DNA of 64,000 bases from Prolixibacteraceae bacterium (GCA_028282705.1 JANQHI010000052.1:62001-126000), one strand, 5' to 3'; positions 43,440 to 53,292 are shown, counted from the stretch's first letter. Made by a program: numbers and translations. Notes: generated by a model not told the origin, from the letters alone.

Positions 43440-44780
43440 TTATGCTTTATGTTGTTTTCCAGGCACGGGTACTTCAAATGTGCCATCATAGTCACCCATT
43501 TCCACTACTTCAGGTCCCAGCGTTTCAGGTGAATTCATCATCTCCTCCCAGGTAACTTTTTTACCTGTATAGGCAGCTGTGCGACCCATTATGGCAGATA
43601 ATGTAGAAATAGCAGTTTGTTCAGCCTCCTGTACTGGCTGGTTTGTGCGAATGGCAGTCACCAGGTGGATATGTTCCTGCACATAAGGAGATACCTTTAC
43701 TGTATTAGTAGGTTTTCCACTTTTATCTTTAGGGTAACCATATTTCCATTTAATGGTGCCATCAGGGTTGTAGATAGTGTTTTTACAGTTTGTAAACCCT
43801 TCTTTGCCCATAATAAATTCTCCCATTGCATTGGCACAATCATCAATTTGCCTTGACATGCTGTGAGAGAACAACCCATTCCCATAATTATAATCAATGC
43901 TGAAAAAATCATATTGGTCACCTGTTAGCCTGCGCGCCCTGCCTCCAAAGCCAATAGCATTTTTAGGGTGGCTGCCAACAAACCAGTTAATTACATCAAT
44001 GTTATGGACATGGGTATCCAGGATGTGGTCACCACAAAGCCAGCAGAAATTATTCCAGTTCCTTAACATGTACTCCATGTCACTCCAGCCTTCTTCTCGT
44101 GTCCTAAACCACACATGGGTTTGCAGCCAATAGGCCCTTGCAGAGGTTATTTCACCAATAGCCCCATTGGCAATTTGTTTGTATGTTTCAATATAGTCGC
44201 GCTGATGCCTTCTTTGGGTACCAGTAATGATGGTTAAACCAAGTGCAGCAGCCTTTTTTGATGAAGCAATAATAGATCTTGCACCAACAGGGTCAACGCA
44301 AGCTGGCTTTTCCATAAACACATGCTTCTTTGCTGAGATACATGCTTTTAAATGTTCTGGCCTAAATTTGGGAGGTGTTGCTAAAAGGACAATGTCCAGG
44401 TCAACATCCAGAAGCTTTTTATAAGCATCTAACCCAACAAATTGGTTTTCAGAAAGAACTTCAATTTTGTAGTGCTTTAACTTGTCAGCACATTGCTGCA
44501 CTTTATCCTCAAAAACATCAGCTAGGGCAACAATTTCTAAGTTTGGCCCTGCATCCATAAAATTAAGGGCAGCCCCTGTCCCCCTGTTGCCACATCCCAC
44601 TAAACCTGCTTTTAGTTTTTTCCCATCAGGAGCCTGGTCTAAAAGAGGTGGCAAACCAAGTTCTTGATGATTCTTTTTCCCTTTGCATGAACGAAGGGTA
44701 GAAGCACCAACAATTCCAGCAGCACCAACAATGGCTGTTTTTTCAAGGAATTTCCTTCTTGATATATTTGTTGTTTTCAT
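43440..44780 (-). CDS. Tat-exported Gfo/Idh/MocA family oxidoreductase
   Basis: I start at ATG 44780 (MKTTNISRRKFLEK); an ATG three codons upstream is also possible. About 446 residues. SRRKFLEKTAIVGAAGIVG is a twin-arginine signal. The Rossmann motif is LKAGLVGCGNRGTGAA, and MEKPACVDPVGAR is the conserved EKP motif of the family. It oxidises or epimerises a sugar alcohol/sugar with bound NAD(P), after folding in the cytoplasm and export. The 11-bp gap to the GT2 gene suggests co-transcription with the glycosylation pair. Substrate not known. Confidence 0.92.
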   Translation of the reverse strand: MKTTNISRRKFLEKTAIVGAAGIVGASTLRSCKGKKNHQELGLPPLLDQAPDGKKLKAGLVGCGNRGTGAALNFMDAGPNLEIVALADVFEDKVQQCADKLKHYKIEVLSENQFVGLDAYKKLLDVDLDIVLLATPPKFRPEHLKACISAKKHVFMEKPACVDPVGARSIIASSKKAAALGLTIITGTQRRHQRDYIETYKQIANGAIGEITSARAYWLQTHVWFRTREEGWSDMEYMLRNWNNFCWLCGDHILDTHVHNIDVINWFVGSHPKNAIGFGGRARRLTGDQYDFFSIDYNYGNGLFSHSMSRQIDDCANAMGEFIMGKEGFTNCKNTIYNPDGTIKWKYGYPKDKSGKPTNTVKVSPYVQEHIHLVTAIRTNQPVQEAEQTAISTLSAIMGRTAAYTGKKVTWEEMMNSPETLGPEVVEMGDYDGTFEVPVPGKQHKA

Positions 44781-44873
44781 ATGTTTCAAGTTTTTGTTTT
44801 TTGCTAAAATGAAAACAAAAGTTTATGCTCATTTCATGATGCTCAATTTTTACCTTATAAGAAACATCTATAT

Positions 44874-46397
44874 TTATTCCATTTTATTATCATATTCACA
44901 CACTACCCTAAACCCAACATGCTTACAATCAGAGTACCACCAGATGCTTTTAGGGATTTGTGGGTCAGTTACCAACCATTGTTTTGTTTTTGTATATTCC
45001 CTGTTGGCAATCCTTAGTTCTTTAGCACTGCTCATAAATGAACCTCCCCTAATTACATGTTCAGCCCCTGTGCGTGGCCCACGCGGGTTTTTAATTACAC
45101 CTTTGGGGTATTTTCCATATACGGCAGGATCATAATAATCAAGGCAAAACTCTGCCACATTGCCCAACATATTTTTTAGCCCATATGGGTTGGCTTTAAC
45201 AAAGCCTGGGGTTTGTGTTCTTTCAGGGCTGTTTTCCTGATATACCACATAAGAATTAATAACTGTTGTATCAGGCCCAAATAATTTATTGACCAGCCCT
45301 TGCCTTTCATAATCTTTGGGCTCTCCTTCAAAAAAATAAGTTCCTTTGTTTCCTCCCCTTGCAGCATATTCCCATTCAGCTTCAGTAGGCAACCTGTATA
45401 CTTTCCCTGTAACTTGACTTAGCCATTTGCAATAGGTCATTGCAGCATGGTGGGTCATGGTAATGGCAGGGTGTTTCCCTTTTCCCCACCCTTGGTCTGG
45501 TGCACCCCACGGAGGGGTAGCTCCTGTTATAGCATCCACTTCTTCAACTTGTTTTGCCTCCCCTTCTTTTCTTCCCTGAGAGCTGGTAGCACTAAAAAAA
45601 GCTAGGTACTCATCCCAGCTGACTTCAATTTCCCCCATCCAGAAACTGGTAAGTTCTACTTCCCTTTGTGGTCCTTCATCTTTTTGCCTGAACTGCTCAT
45701 CAGCAGGGCTTCCAAGTATAAACTTCCCCCCTTCAATTGCCTTCATATTAAAAGAAACAGAAGTTCCAGGTATTTTTTCGTTGAAGTTTACAAACCCTAC
45801 AACTTTTGTAGCTTTCTGGTAAATTTCTTTATCAGACATATCAACCAGCCCAAAATCCAGGTTTTTAGAATGGGCTACTGGGTCAAAATGCCCAACATCA
45901 ATGTGGCATGATATACAATTCCTGTTATTAGGGTACAACTGGTAATTTAAATGTGCTTCAGCGCCTTTATCACTTATGCTGGCTGGAAAAAGGTTTTCAT
46001 GGCATTTTATGCATGATGACTCATATATGAAATGTATTGCTGTTTCAGGAAAACCTTTGGTTTCCCAGTCAATTTCATCAGGTTCTTTGGTAAGGTATCC
46101 ATACACATCTTTAAAGCCATGTTTTGCTTTAGCCAATGTATATGCCCCAATTCCATTTTCTTTAGGAGGTAAATGGCATTCTACACAGTGGACAACCACC
46201 CCTGAGTGATTATTGCTGTGGGTTGACAACCTCCAACTGACCTCTGCATGTGGATGAAAATGGCATGACATGCAATATTTATCAGTTGATGTGTAATGAT
46301 AAACTTTACTGGATAAAAAGAAAAATGCAATACAGAAAAGTACAGTAAGTATAATTATTACCTTAGGTTTTCTAAAAATTTGCTTTAGCCAACTCAT
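44874..46397 (-). CDS. Tetraheme NapC/NrfH-like cytochrome fused to formylglycine-generating-enzyme-like domain
   Basis: The protein has 507 residues. One membrane helix (about 13-33) is followed by four CxxCH heme sites: C42-H46, C71-H75, C129-H133 and C161-H165, the NapC/NirT/NrfH pattern. From about residue 210 it becomes a SUMF1/EgtB/PvdO (FGE-sulfatase) domain: GGKFILGSP, EVSWDEYLAFF, ITMTHHAAMTYCKWLS, YRLPTEAEWEYAARGG, GNVAEFCLDYY and VIRGGSFMSS. The cytochrome would take electrons from menaquinol; the FGE-like fold would use them or simply bind. The reading frame is uninterrupted, so the fusion is real in this sequence. It is the only gene of its unit. Confidence 0.9.
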   Translation of the reverse strand: MSWLKQIFRKPKVIIILTVLFCIAFFFLSSKVYHYTSTDKYCMSCHFHPHAEVSWRLSTHSNNHSGVVVHCVECHLPPKENGIGAYTLAKAKHGFKDVYGYLTKEPDEIDWETKGFPETAIHFIYESSCIKCHENLFPASISDKGAEAHLNYQLYPNNRNCISCHIDVGHFDPVAHSKNLDFGLVDMSDKEIYQKATKVVGFVNFNEKIPGTSVSFNMKAIEGGKFILGSPADEQFRQKDEGPQREVELTSFWMGEIEVSWDEYLAFFSATSSQGRKEGEAKQVEEVDAITGATPPWGAPDQGWGKGKHPAITMTHHAAMTYCKWLSQVTGKVYRLPTEAEWEYAARGGNKGTYFFEGEPKDYERQGLVNKLFGPDTTVINSYVVYQENSPERTQTPGFVKANPYGLKNMLGNVAEFCLDYYDPAVYGKYPKGVIKNPRGPRTGAEHVIRGGSFMSSAKELRIANREYTKTKQWLVTDPQIPKSIWWYSDCKHVGFRVVCEYDNKME

Positions 46398-46513
46398 TTA
46401 CCCTATCAATTGTTTTCAAACACAATATTAAACTGCCACACTTAATTGTTTTCTTAATTATTTATTAAAGGGACTATTAATAGACTATTAATTTTTTCTT
46501 AACTGAATTTTTA

Positions 46514-46521
46514 TATATTTG
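46514..46521 (+). promoter_or_regulatory. -7 box for the LamG/winged-helix regulator
   Basis: TATATTTG fits TAnnTTTG exactly, 117 bases before the ATG at 46639. The upstream stretch is T-rich but has no clear -33 TTG. Confidence 0.45.
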
Positions 46522-46638
46522 CAAATCAACAGTTTAAAACAACAATATGATATAGAACATATTTCTATAATATTTAAAAAATTAAGATATTAATAAATAG
46601 AAATTACTCTTCATCATTGTTAAAAATAGATAAGTAAC

Positions 46639-49170
46639 ATGCATATTACCAATTATATAGGACATGTAGCATTGAAATTAGGAAGGACTTTCTTGTTAGT
46701 GGCAATATTGGTAGGACAATTGACAGCCCTCTATGCACAAAATTTAAAAGATCACACATTTATTATATCAGACCTAACCAATAGTAATGCACATCTTAAT
46801 TCTATTTCCAGAGAATTTAGAAAAGATTTTGTTGGGCTGGCCATAAACCTGGAGTACAATGAAGAAACAAGTGACCTACTTTTAAAACTCGGGCAAAAAA
46901 CTTATCCTTTTGAGCAGTTTGCTACAATTATTTTAAACCAAATCAAACAACGCCCTGACCAACTAATTCCCATATTCATAAATTATACAGGACCTTCTGG
47001 TATACTGAATGGTTCATTTTCAAAAACTGGGCTTTATAACCACCTCTCTTATATCCCAACTGGAGAAAGATGGCCTCCTGTTTCCAATATGCTGGAACAA
47101 CATAAAAATATCATTGTCTTCACCTTCCAGAAAACACGTGCAGGAAATAACCTTTTTCATTATGCCTGGGACTATATAGCTGAATTCCCAAACTCGGGGA
47201 TTGAAGACCCCATTTTTGATGGGTTTTACCCCAATGGGGATATTTCAAAAGAACTGTTAATGGTTCGTGACCTGAAAATACCACAACGGGTTGGGCACAG
47301 GTCAGAATTTGAGTTAGACATCAACCAAAACCAATATTTTATTAACCATTTGCTTAACAGGTGGAAACATACAGGCAAGCGCCCTAATTTTATTTTTACC
47401 CCCAATAATGCTTCATTCCTTGCTCCCTTAAATGAATGGTTTAGGACATTCAAACATGTACAGGGGATGATTAATGTAAATGACCTCCCTTTTGAAAAGG
47501 TATTCTGGAAACATTCAAACAGGAGCATTACTAATGGTGTTTTTAGTTTTCCTTATTTAGAAGGAGAAGAACTGAACCTTACACCTTACAGCCCTGGGTA
47601 CAGGTTTGACCCACAATCTTACACCATCAATAATGAAAATGAAATATCTGACATAACTTTTGAAGCTGTCCCATTATCTTTGGAGGAAGGGCTAACTGCC
47701 TATTTCCCTTTTGAAGGAAACTGGTTAAATTTTATAGGCCAGGAAGCTGACATAACCCAAACAAATGGTTCATTCTCTACAGATATCCAAAGAGGCCAGG
47801 TTGCCAAGCTGCCAAAACAATCATTCATTAAAATTGGGATTCCTGAAAAATATGGGATGAAAAGCAGCAGTTTTACAGTTAGTGCCTGGATTAAGTTAAA
47901 TGAAAATACCTCATCAAGTGATTATAGCATCCTTGGCACCCCTGAAGGAGTTTTCAGGAAAGGGCTGCACCTTGTTATCAGGCAAGGGCGCCCCTATTTT
48001 GGCTTTTATGGGAATGACTTGTGGGCAACAAAAAAGATTGACCCCCAGGAGTGGTACCATATTGTATTCAGGTACAATTATTTTAATGGTGAGCAAGCCA
48101 TTTATGTAAATGGGGTTAACGTGGGATTTTCATTCAACCATCCCTCTTTTATTGGTGATTCTACCTTAATTATTGGGAATAGCATGGTTGGCGACAACTT
48201 CCTTGATGGATATGTTGATGACCTTTACATTTGGGACAGGACCCTTGGAAAAAATGAAATCCGGTATTTGTCAAATTCAGCATTTATCCCTGTCATTAAG
48301 GAAGAGGAAGCCCAGGCAAAGAATATTTATGTTTATGGTGCAATTGCCATAGTTTTAGCATTGGCTATTTATCTAATTATAAAAAAGCAAAAACATACCC
48401 AGCCTCAATTTTTAAAAACACCAAGTACATTTCCAAAAACTAGCCAAAATACCCTATTCTTATTTGGTGATTTTCAGCTGATTGATAGTGATGGGAATGA
48501 GTTGTCTGATTTATTTACCCCTAAAATTAAGGAACTGTTCCTGCTTATTGTAATCCATTCTATAAAATATGGCAAAGGGGTAAAAACAGAAAAACTGACC
48601 AGTGAATTATGGCCAGGATTTGAACCACAAAAGGCAGCTAATAACAGAAGTGTGACTTTTAACAAATTGCGAAAAATCATTGACTCAGTAGAAGGGCTTC
48701 ATATTAATTATAGTGGTGGTTTTTGGAAGGCTGAATTTAATCCTCCTTTGGTTTGTGATTATGCTGAAGTACACACCATCCTCAACAAAAAAGGGAAATT
48801 GGGGCTTCAAGATATGCACCTGTTTTTCCAATATGTAAAACGTGGGGTATTCATTTCAGAAACACACTGGGAATGGCTTGATGAACTAAGGGGGTTCATT
48901 ACAAATGAAATTATTGACAACCTTTTCCATTTTGTCTCATTGGTTGACCCCAAAAAAGAAGGGATATTGGCAAAAGAGTTAGCCGAAAGGATATTGGCTA
49001 TTGATAACCTGAATGAAAAAGGGCAGCAATTATTATTGAAACACCTTATTGCACAAAATAACCTGAACCAGGCAAAATTCAGGTATAACCAGTTTATATC
49101 AAATTACAAAGATATTTTTGGCGAGGATTATTCTTTAAGTTTTGAAGTTTTCCTTGAAAAAGAGTTCTGA
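46639..49170 (+). CDS. Membrane-spanning regulator: periplasmic PLC-like and LamG domains, cytoplasmic winged helix
   Basis: The protein has 843 residues. A signal peptide ends near ALYAQN. Residues about 35-345 form a domain that weakly recalls PI-PLC-like TIM barrels. A LamG/concanavalin-like domain (about 355-555) shows SFTVSAWIKLNE, EWYHIVFRYNYFNGEQAIYV and DGYVDDLYIWDRTL. One membrane helix (about 563-581) leads to a cytoplasmic OmpR/SARP-like winged helix (about 604-700: LFGDFQLIDSDGNELSD, FTPKIKELFLLIVIH, LTSELWPGFEPQKAANNR) and a helical BTAD-like tail. It looks like a one-component receptor that senses a glycan or lipid outside and regulates genes inside. The PLC-like call is uncertain. 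Confidence 0.8.
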   Translation: MHITNYIGHVALKLGRTFLLVAILVGQLTALYAQNLKDHTFIISDLTNSNAHLNSISREFRKDFVGLAINLEYNEETSDLLLKLGQKTYPFEQFATIILNQIKQRPDQLIPIFINYTGPSGILNGSFSKTGLYNHLSYIPTGERWPPVSNMLEQHKNIIVFTFQKTRAGNNLFHYAWDYIAEFPNSGIEDPIFDGFYPNGDISKELLMVRDLKIPQRVGHRSEFELDINQNQYFINHLLNRWKHTGKRPNFIFTPNNASFLAPLNEWFRTFKHVQGMINVNDLPFEKVFWKHSNRSITNGVFSFPYLEGEELNLTPYSPGYRFDPQSYTINNENEISDITFEAVPLSLEEGLTAYFPFEGNWLNFIGQEADITQTNGSFSTDIQRGQVAKLPKQSFIKIGIPEKYGMKSSSFTVSAWIKLNENTSSSDYSILGTPEGVFRKGLHLVIRQGRPYFGFYGNDLWATKKIDPQEWYHIVFRYNYFNGEQAIYVNGVNVGFSFNHPSFIGDSTLIIGNSMVGDNFLDGYVDDLYIWDRTLGKNEIRYLSNSAFIPVIKEEEAQAKNIYVYGAIAIVLALAIYLIIKKQKHTQPQFLKTPSTFPKTSQNTLFLFGDFQLIDSDGNELSDLFTPKIKELFLLIVIHSIKYGKGVKTEKLTSELWPGFEPQKAANNRSVTFNKLRKIIDSVEGLHINYSGGFWKAEFNPPLVCDYAEVHTILNKKGKLGLQDMHLFFQYVKRGVFISETHWEWLDELRGFITNEIIDNLFHFVSLVDPKKEGILAKELAERILAIDNLNEKGQQLLLKHLIAQNNLNQAKFRYNQFISNYKDIFGEDYSLSFEVFLEKEF

Positions 49171-49237
49171 TTCTGCCAATTTTAAATGCTATATTTGATG
49201 AGCCAAGTTTAATTTATAAACCTGAAAACAAGAAACA

Positions 49238-49516
49238 ATGTTTGTATTTGTTTTAATATTTATACCAAAATTTATTATTACCCTCTTCATTATTATCCTT
49301 ATTTTTTATGGGATCAGGTTTGCCTCAAGATACATCCTTCCTTACCTGGTGCAAAAAGGGGTAAAAAACATGCAAGATAAAATGAACCAGCAATACCAAC
49401 AACAACAAAAGCAGCAAAAGCAAACTGGGGAAGTAACAGTTGAAAAGGGCAATAAAAAACAGGGAGGCAGAAACACTTACGAGGGTGAATATGTTGATTT
49501 TGAAGAAGTGGAATAA
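49238..49516 (+). CDS. DUF4834 small membrane protein
   Basis: The protein has 92 residues. One membrane helix near the N-terminus (FIITLFIIILIFYGIRFASRY) is followed by a glutamine-rich cytoplasmic coiled segment and an acidic end with GEYVDFEEVE, the conserved DUF4834 tail of Bacteroidota. Function unknown. It precedes the DUF2797 gene by 49 bp. Confidence 0.8.
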   Translation: MFVFVLIFIPKFIITLFIIILIFYGIRFASRYILPYLVQKGVKNMQDKMNQQYQQQQKQQKQTGEVTVEKGNKKQGGRNTYEGEYVDFEEVE

Positions 49517-49565
49517 ATTTCCCTTTTCCCATTTAGAAAAAACTTATAAAATCAATTGAGCAGCC

Positions 49566-50363
49566 ATGCAACAAGAAGGCAACATTTTAAAAATGCGCAC
49601 TGAAGCTGTTTCTCCAGTTTCTTATTACCTCCCTGTTGGTAATGATGAAATACCAATGAACCAACTTATTGGGGCAAAAATAAAGCTGGAATTTACAGGA
49701 CAGATCAATTGCATTTCATGTGGGAAAAAAACCAAAACATCATTTGCCCAGGGGTTTTGTTATTCATGCCTGCAAAAAGCACCTGAAGCCAGTGAATCAA
49801 TCCTGCGCCCAGAATTGTCAAAAGCCCACCTGGGGATTGCACGTGATATGGAATGGGCAAAAAAACATGACCTAATTGACCATTATGTTTATTTGGCTGT
49901 ATCAAATGAAATAAAAGTTGGGGTAACCAGGGAACATCAGGTACCAACCCGCTGGATTGACCAGGGAGCAAGTTATGTGATAAAGCTGGCAAAGGCTCCA
50001 AACAGGCACATTGCTGGTGTTATTGAAGTCTTCCTTAAAAGCCATCTTGCTGATAAAACTAACTGGAGGGCAATGCTCCAAAACAAAATTCTTAAAGATA
50101 TTGATTTGGTTCAGGAAAAAAGGGAAACTGCCCAGTTGTTACCCAGTGAATTACAAAAATATATTGCAGTAGATGATACTGTTACCTTTCTTCAATACCC
50201 TGTAGAAAGGTATCCTGAAAAGATTGTTTCCACAAATTTTGATAAACAGCCCGTAATTGAGGGTTCTTTATCAGGAATAAAAGGCCAATACCTTATGTTT
50301 GGAGAAAACCAGGTTTTAAACATAAGAAAACACAGTGGTTATTATTTAAGGGTAGAATATTAA
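49566..50363 (+). CDS. DUF2797 zinc-ribbon protein
   Basis: The protein has 265 residues. CISCGK...CYSC in residues about 45-70 is a four-cysteine zinc ribbon. HYVYLAVSNEIKVGVTRE and PTRWIDQGA are typical of DUF2797, whose core looks like a degenerate GIY-YIG fold. Cytoplasmic; function unknown. Forms a possible operon with the DUF4834 gene. Confidence 0.85.
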   Translation: MQQEGNILKMRTEAVSPVSYYLPVGNDEIPMNQLIGAKIKLEFTGQINCISCGKKTKTSFAQGFCYSCLQKAPEASESILRPELSKAHLGIARDMEWAKKHDLIDHYVYLAVSNEIKVGVTREHQVPTRWIDQGASYVIKLAKAPNRHIAGVIEVFLKSHLADKTNWRAMLQNKILKDIDLVQEKRETAQLLPSELQKYIAVDDTVTFLQYPVERYPEKIVSTNFDKQPVIEGSLSGIKGQYLMFGENQVLNIRKHSGYYLRVEY

Positions 50364-50581
50364 ACTGAAATTAAACCTTCCCTAATACTTACATTTTTTA
50401 ATTGGAGCCCTAAACACCAGAAGAATCAGTAATTTTAGGTAAATATTAAGTAGTTGTAAAACATGGTGGAATTCATTAGTAGCTTGACATTTCTCCTTAT
50501 ATGTTAAAATATTTTTTTGTTATTTTGAATGTTTACAATAAAACAGGATAGGCCATATAAAATTGACTAATTTGAAATAAA

Positions 50582-51595
50582 ATGGAAAATCAAGACTGGA
50601 AAAACCTTGGATTTGGTTATCGTGATACAGATTATAATGTGCGTTGTTACTATAGGAATGGAAATTGGGGAGAACTTGAAATCAGTTCTTCCAATGTAAT
50701 CAACCTGCACATGGCAGCTACATCACTTCATTATGGGCAGGAAGCTTTTGAGGGGTTAAAAGCATTTAAGGGTAAAGATGGGAAAATCAGGGTTTTCCGC
50801 ATGGATGAAAATGCCAAAAGGATGCAAGATTCAAGTGATGGTATCATGATGGCTAAATTGCCTGTTGAAAAATTCCAGGAAGCTGTCCGCCTGGCAATTA
50901 AAATGAACAAAAAATTTATACCTCCTTATGAATCAGGAGCTTCACTATACATACGCCCATTGCTTATTGGAACAGGCCCTGAAATTGGAGTGAAACCATC
51001 AGAAGAATACTTGTTTATGGTATTTGTTATGCCAGTGGGTCCTTACTTCCCTGAAGGGTTCAAGCCTACAGACCTTGTAATTATGCGCAAATATGACCGC
51101 GCAGCCCCTCAGGGTACAGGAAAATATAAGGTAGGAGGGAATTATGCAGCCAGCCTTGTAGAAGGAGGGTTAGCCAAAAAAGGTGGGTTTTCTGCTGTAT
51201 TATACCTAGACAGTAAAAAGAAAAAATATATTGATGAATGTGGTCCTGCTAATTTTTTTGGAATTAAGGGAAATACATATGTTACTCCAGAGTCAGATTC
51301 AATTTTACCATCAATAACCAATAAGAGCCTAATTGTTTTAGCTGAAGAAATGGGGTTGAACATTGAAAGAAGGCCTGTGCCCTGGGAAGAATTAGCAGAA
51401 TTTGAAGAAGTTGGTGCTTGTGGAACAGCTGCAGTAATTTCTCCAATTAAAAGGGTTTATGATGCTGATAATGACCATGAATATGTATATGGTACTGAAC
51501 CTGGTCCTTGGTCAACTAAACTTTATAATAAACTTCGTGCAATCCAATATGGGGATGCACAAGATAAATATGGCTGGGTTGAGGTAATTGATTAA
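50582..51595 (+). CDS. ilvE: Branched-chain amino acid aminotransferase
   Basis: The protein has 337 residues, the longer class IV BCAT form. The PLP lysine lies in GTGKYKVGGNYAAS, and the signature YLDSKKKKYIDECGPANFFGI follows, with a FEEVGACGTAAVISPI loop near the C-terminus. It interconverts Leu, Ile and Val with their 2-oxo acids. Monocistronic, ended by the terminator at 51624-51652. The 218-bp gap upstream has no leader peptide that I can see. Confidence 0.95.
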   Translation: MENQDWKNLGFGYRDTDYNVRCYYRNGNWGELEISSSNVINLHMAATSLHYGQEAFEGLKAFKGKDGKIRVFRMDENAKRMQDSSDGIMMAKLPVEKFQEAVRLAIKMNKKFIPPYESGASLYIRPLLIGTGPEIGVKPSEEYLFMVFVMPVGPYFPEGFKPTDLVIMRKYDRAAPQGTGKYKVGGNYAASLVEGGLAKKGGFSAVLYLDSKKKKYIDECGPANFFGIKGNTYVTPESDSILPSITNKSLIVLAEEMGLNIERRPVPWEELAEFEEVGACGTAAVISPIKRVYDADNDHEYVYGTEPGPWSTKLYNKLRAIQYGDAQDKYGWVEVID

Positions 51596-51623
51596 CAACC
51601 ACTTAAAATATATAGGGCATAGA

Positions 51624-51652
51624 GGTCCTGGAGGATATCCAGGGCCTTTTTT
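51624..51652 (+). terminator. Intrinsic terminator of ilvE
   Basis: GGTCCTGGA pairs with TCCAGGGCC (one G-U pair) around a 5-base loop, followed by six T. Confidence 0.9.
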
Positions 51653-51717
51653 ATTTCTGCTGTAACGTTTCTTTTAATTGATCGTCTTATTTAATACAAA
51701 GTGCCCAAAGCCATTTA

Positions 51718-52203
51718 ATGACAATTAAAGAATACAATAAAGCTATAGATCTTTATGCTGACCGTGTCTATCGTTTTGTGCTGAAAAACTGTAAAGATGA
51801 GCACAAAGCACAAGACATTGTGCAAGACAGCTTTGAGAAACTTTGGAAAAATGTTGATTCTGTTAATTTTTTAAAAGTAAGGTCTTATTTGTTTTCAACT
51901 GCTTACCATACATTAATTGACAGGATAAGAAAGGAAAAAAGGATATCTTCAGTAGAAGAAAGTAATGTCCCTGAAGTTAACCATGAATTACAGTATTCTG
52001 ATATTAAAGAAATACTGGATGAAGCAGTGGAAAAGCTTCCCAAGATACAAAGGATGGTATTGTTGCTCAGAGACTATGAGGGATATTCTTATAAAGAAAT
52101 AGGTGACCTTGCTGCTTTATCTGAAGCACAAGTTAAAGTGTACATTTACAGGGCAAGGGTGTTTTTGAAAAATTATATCAGGAAAATTGACATTTTAGTG
52201 TGA
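51718..52203 (+). CDS. ECF RNA polymerase sigma factor
   Basis: The protein has 161 residues. Region 2: YRFVLKNCKDEHKAQDIVQDSFEKLWKNV followed by RSYLFSTAYHTLIDRIRKEKR. Region 4: LPKIQRMVLLLRDYEGYSYKEIGDLAALSEAQVKVYIYRARVFLK. Complete and likely active. Its stop overlaps the start of the downstream membrane protein, the standard sigma/anti-sigma arrangement, and two paralogous beta-barrel genes follow. Confidence 0.92.
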   Translation: MTIKEYNKAIDLYADRVYRFVLKNCKDEHKAQDIVQDSFEKLWKNVDSVNFLKVRSYLFSTAYHTLIDRIRKEKRISSVEESNVPEVNHELQYSDIKEILDEAVEKLPKIQRMVLLLRDYEGYSYKEIGDLAALSEAQVKVYIYRARVFLKNYIRKIDILV

Positions 52204-53234
52204 TGATTGACAGAAACAATTATGAAATATTCTTTCTTGATTACCTGGAGGGGAACCTGGATGAATCACTTGTTGATGAATTTATAGAATTCTTGCAGCA
52301 AAACCCTGACCTGAAAGAAGAGTTAGATTCTTTTAAAATGGTTCCTATTTTAGGAGAGGAAATTAAGTTTCCTGAAAAAAGGTCATTATATAAAGAAAAA
52401 TATGACTCGGCCCGGGAATTCTTTTTTGCTGCATCTGCAATGATTGATAATGAACTGCCAGAAGATGAAGAAAATAAACTGCTGGAATTCATTTCAAAAA
52501 ACCCTGAAAAAGAAAAAGAACTTCAACTGCTTGAAAAAACTGTCCTTACACCAGATAATTCAATCCATTATCAAAATAAGAATAAACTTTATCGTTCGTC
52601 AAAAGCTGTTAGTTTGCTTTTCAGCTATGGGCGTGTTGCTGCTATTTTTATTTTGATATTTGCAATATCTGCAATTTTAAAACAGCATGTTGAAGTACAA
52701 GCCCCTGATGCTTTAATAGTAAAAGTATCAGATGTTAAAGAATCTATCCCACCTGCTGTCCAGAAAAAAGAAAACAATAAAGAAAAAACACCTGTAAAGT
52801 CAAATACAGCCAAAAAGGCAAAACCAAAAGGCAAAAAAAGCATTAGGGAAACAAACAAGGGGCGTATTGAGAATAACAAAATTACTTTTGTTGAGAGAGA
52901 CAATACCAACTTTCCTTTAATGGCTACAAAAGAGGCATCATTGGTTACAACTGAACCTTCCCAGTATTTGGCAGGAATAGGGTACATGATAAACACCAAA
53001 ATGCTTGCCCCTACTACCCAATACCAGGAACAATTTTTAGCAGATAAGCTAAAAGGTAAAATGGGGGTAAGTGGTTTTAAATTCACCCAATTAACTAGGG
53101 CAGGATTAGATTTAGCTTCTAATATTTCCAAAAATAAAATCTCTTACTCAACACAAGAAGATGGGACAGTTTCAAACCTGGCCATGGAAACCCGTTTGTT
53201 TGGTTTTTCTATTCCCACAAAAAAAAGGAATTAG
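52203..53234 (+). CDS. Single-pass membrane protein, putative anti-sigma factor
   Basis: I prefer ATG 52203 to the overlapping GTG at 52200. About 343 residues. The acidic N-terminal cytoplasmic part has FFLDYLEGNLDESLVDEFIEFL and a second similar motif AAMIDNELPEDEENKLLEFI, resembling the sigma-binding helices of Bacteroidota anti-sigma proteins. A membrane helix (about 141-160) precedes a lysine-rich periplasmic linker (KKENNKEKTPVKSNTAKKAK) and a C-terminal domain. It overlaps the sigma gene by one base. The anti-sigma role is inferred from position and layout. Confidence 0.78.
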   Translation: MIDRNNYEIFFLDYLEGNLDESLVDEFIEFLQQNPDLKEELDSFKMVPILGEEIKFPEKRSLYKEKYDSAREFFFAASAMIDNELPEDEENKLLEFISKNPEKEKELQLLEKTVLTPDNSIHYQNKNKLYRSSKAVSLLFSYGRVAAIFILIFAISAILKQHVEVQAPDALIVKVSDVKESIPPAVQKKENNKEKTPVKSNTAKKAKPKGKKSIRETNKGRIENNKITFVERDNTNFPLMATKEASLVTTEPSQYLAGIGYMINTKMLAPTTQYQEQFLADKLKGKMGVSGFKFTQLTRAGLDLASNISKNKISYSTQEDGTVSNLAMETRLFGFSIPTKKRN

Positions 53235-53292
53235 CCTGTAACTTTTCATCTACTATTCCGTCCTACCCCAAACAATTTTAAATAAAGAAGCC

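Noticed and set aside
50364-50581. Possible branched-chain leader peptide or riboswitch before ilvE
   Set aside because: No short frame rich in Leu, Ile or Val and no terminator-like hairpin was found.
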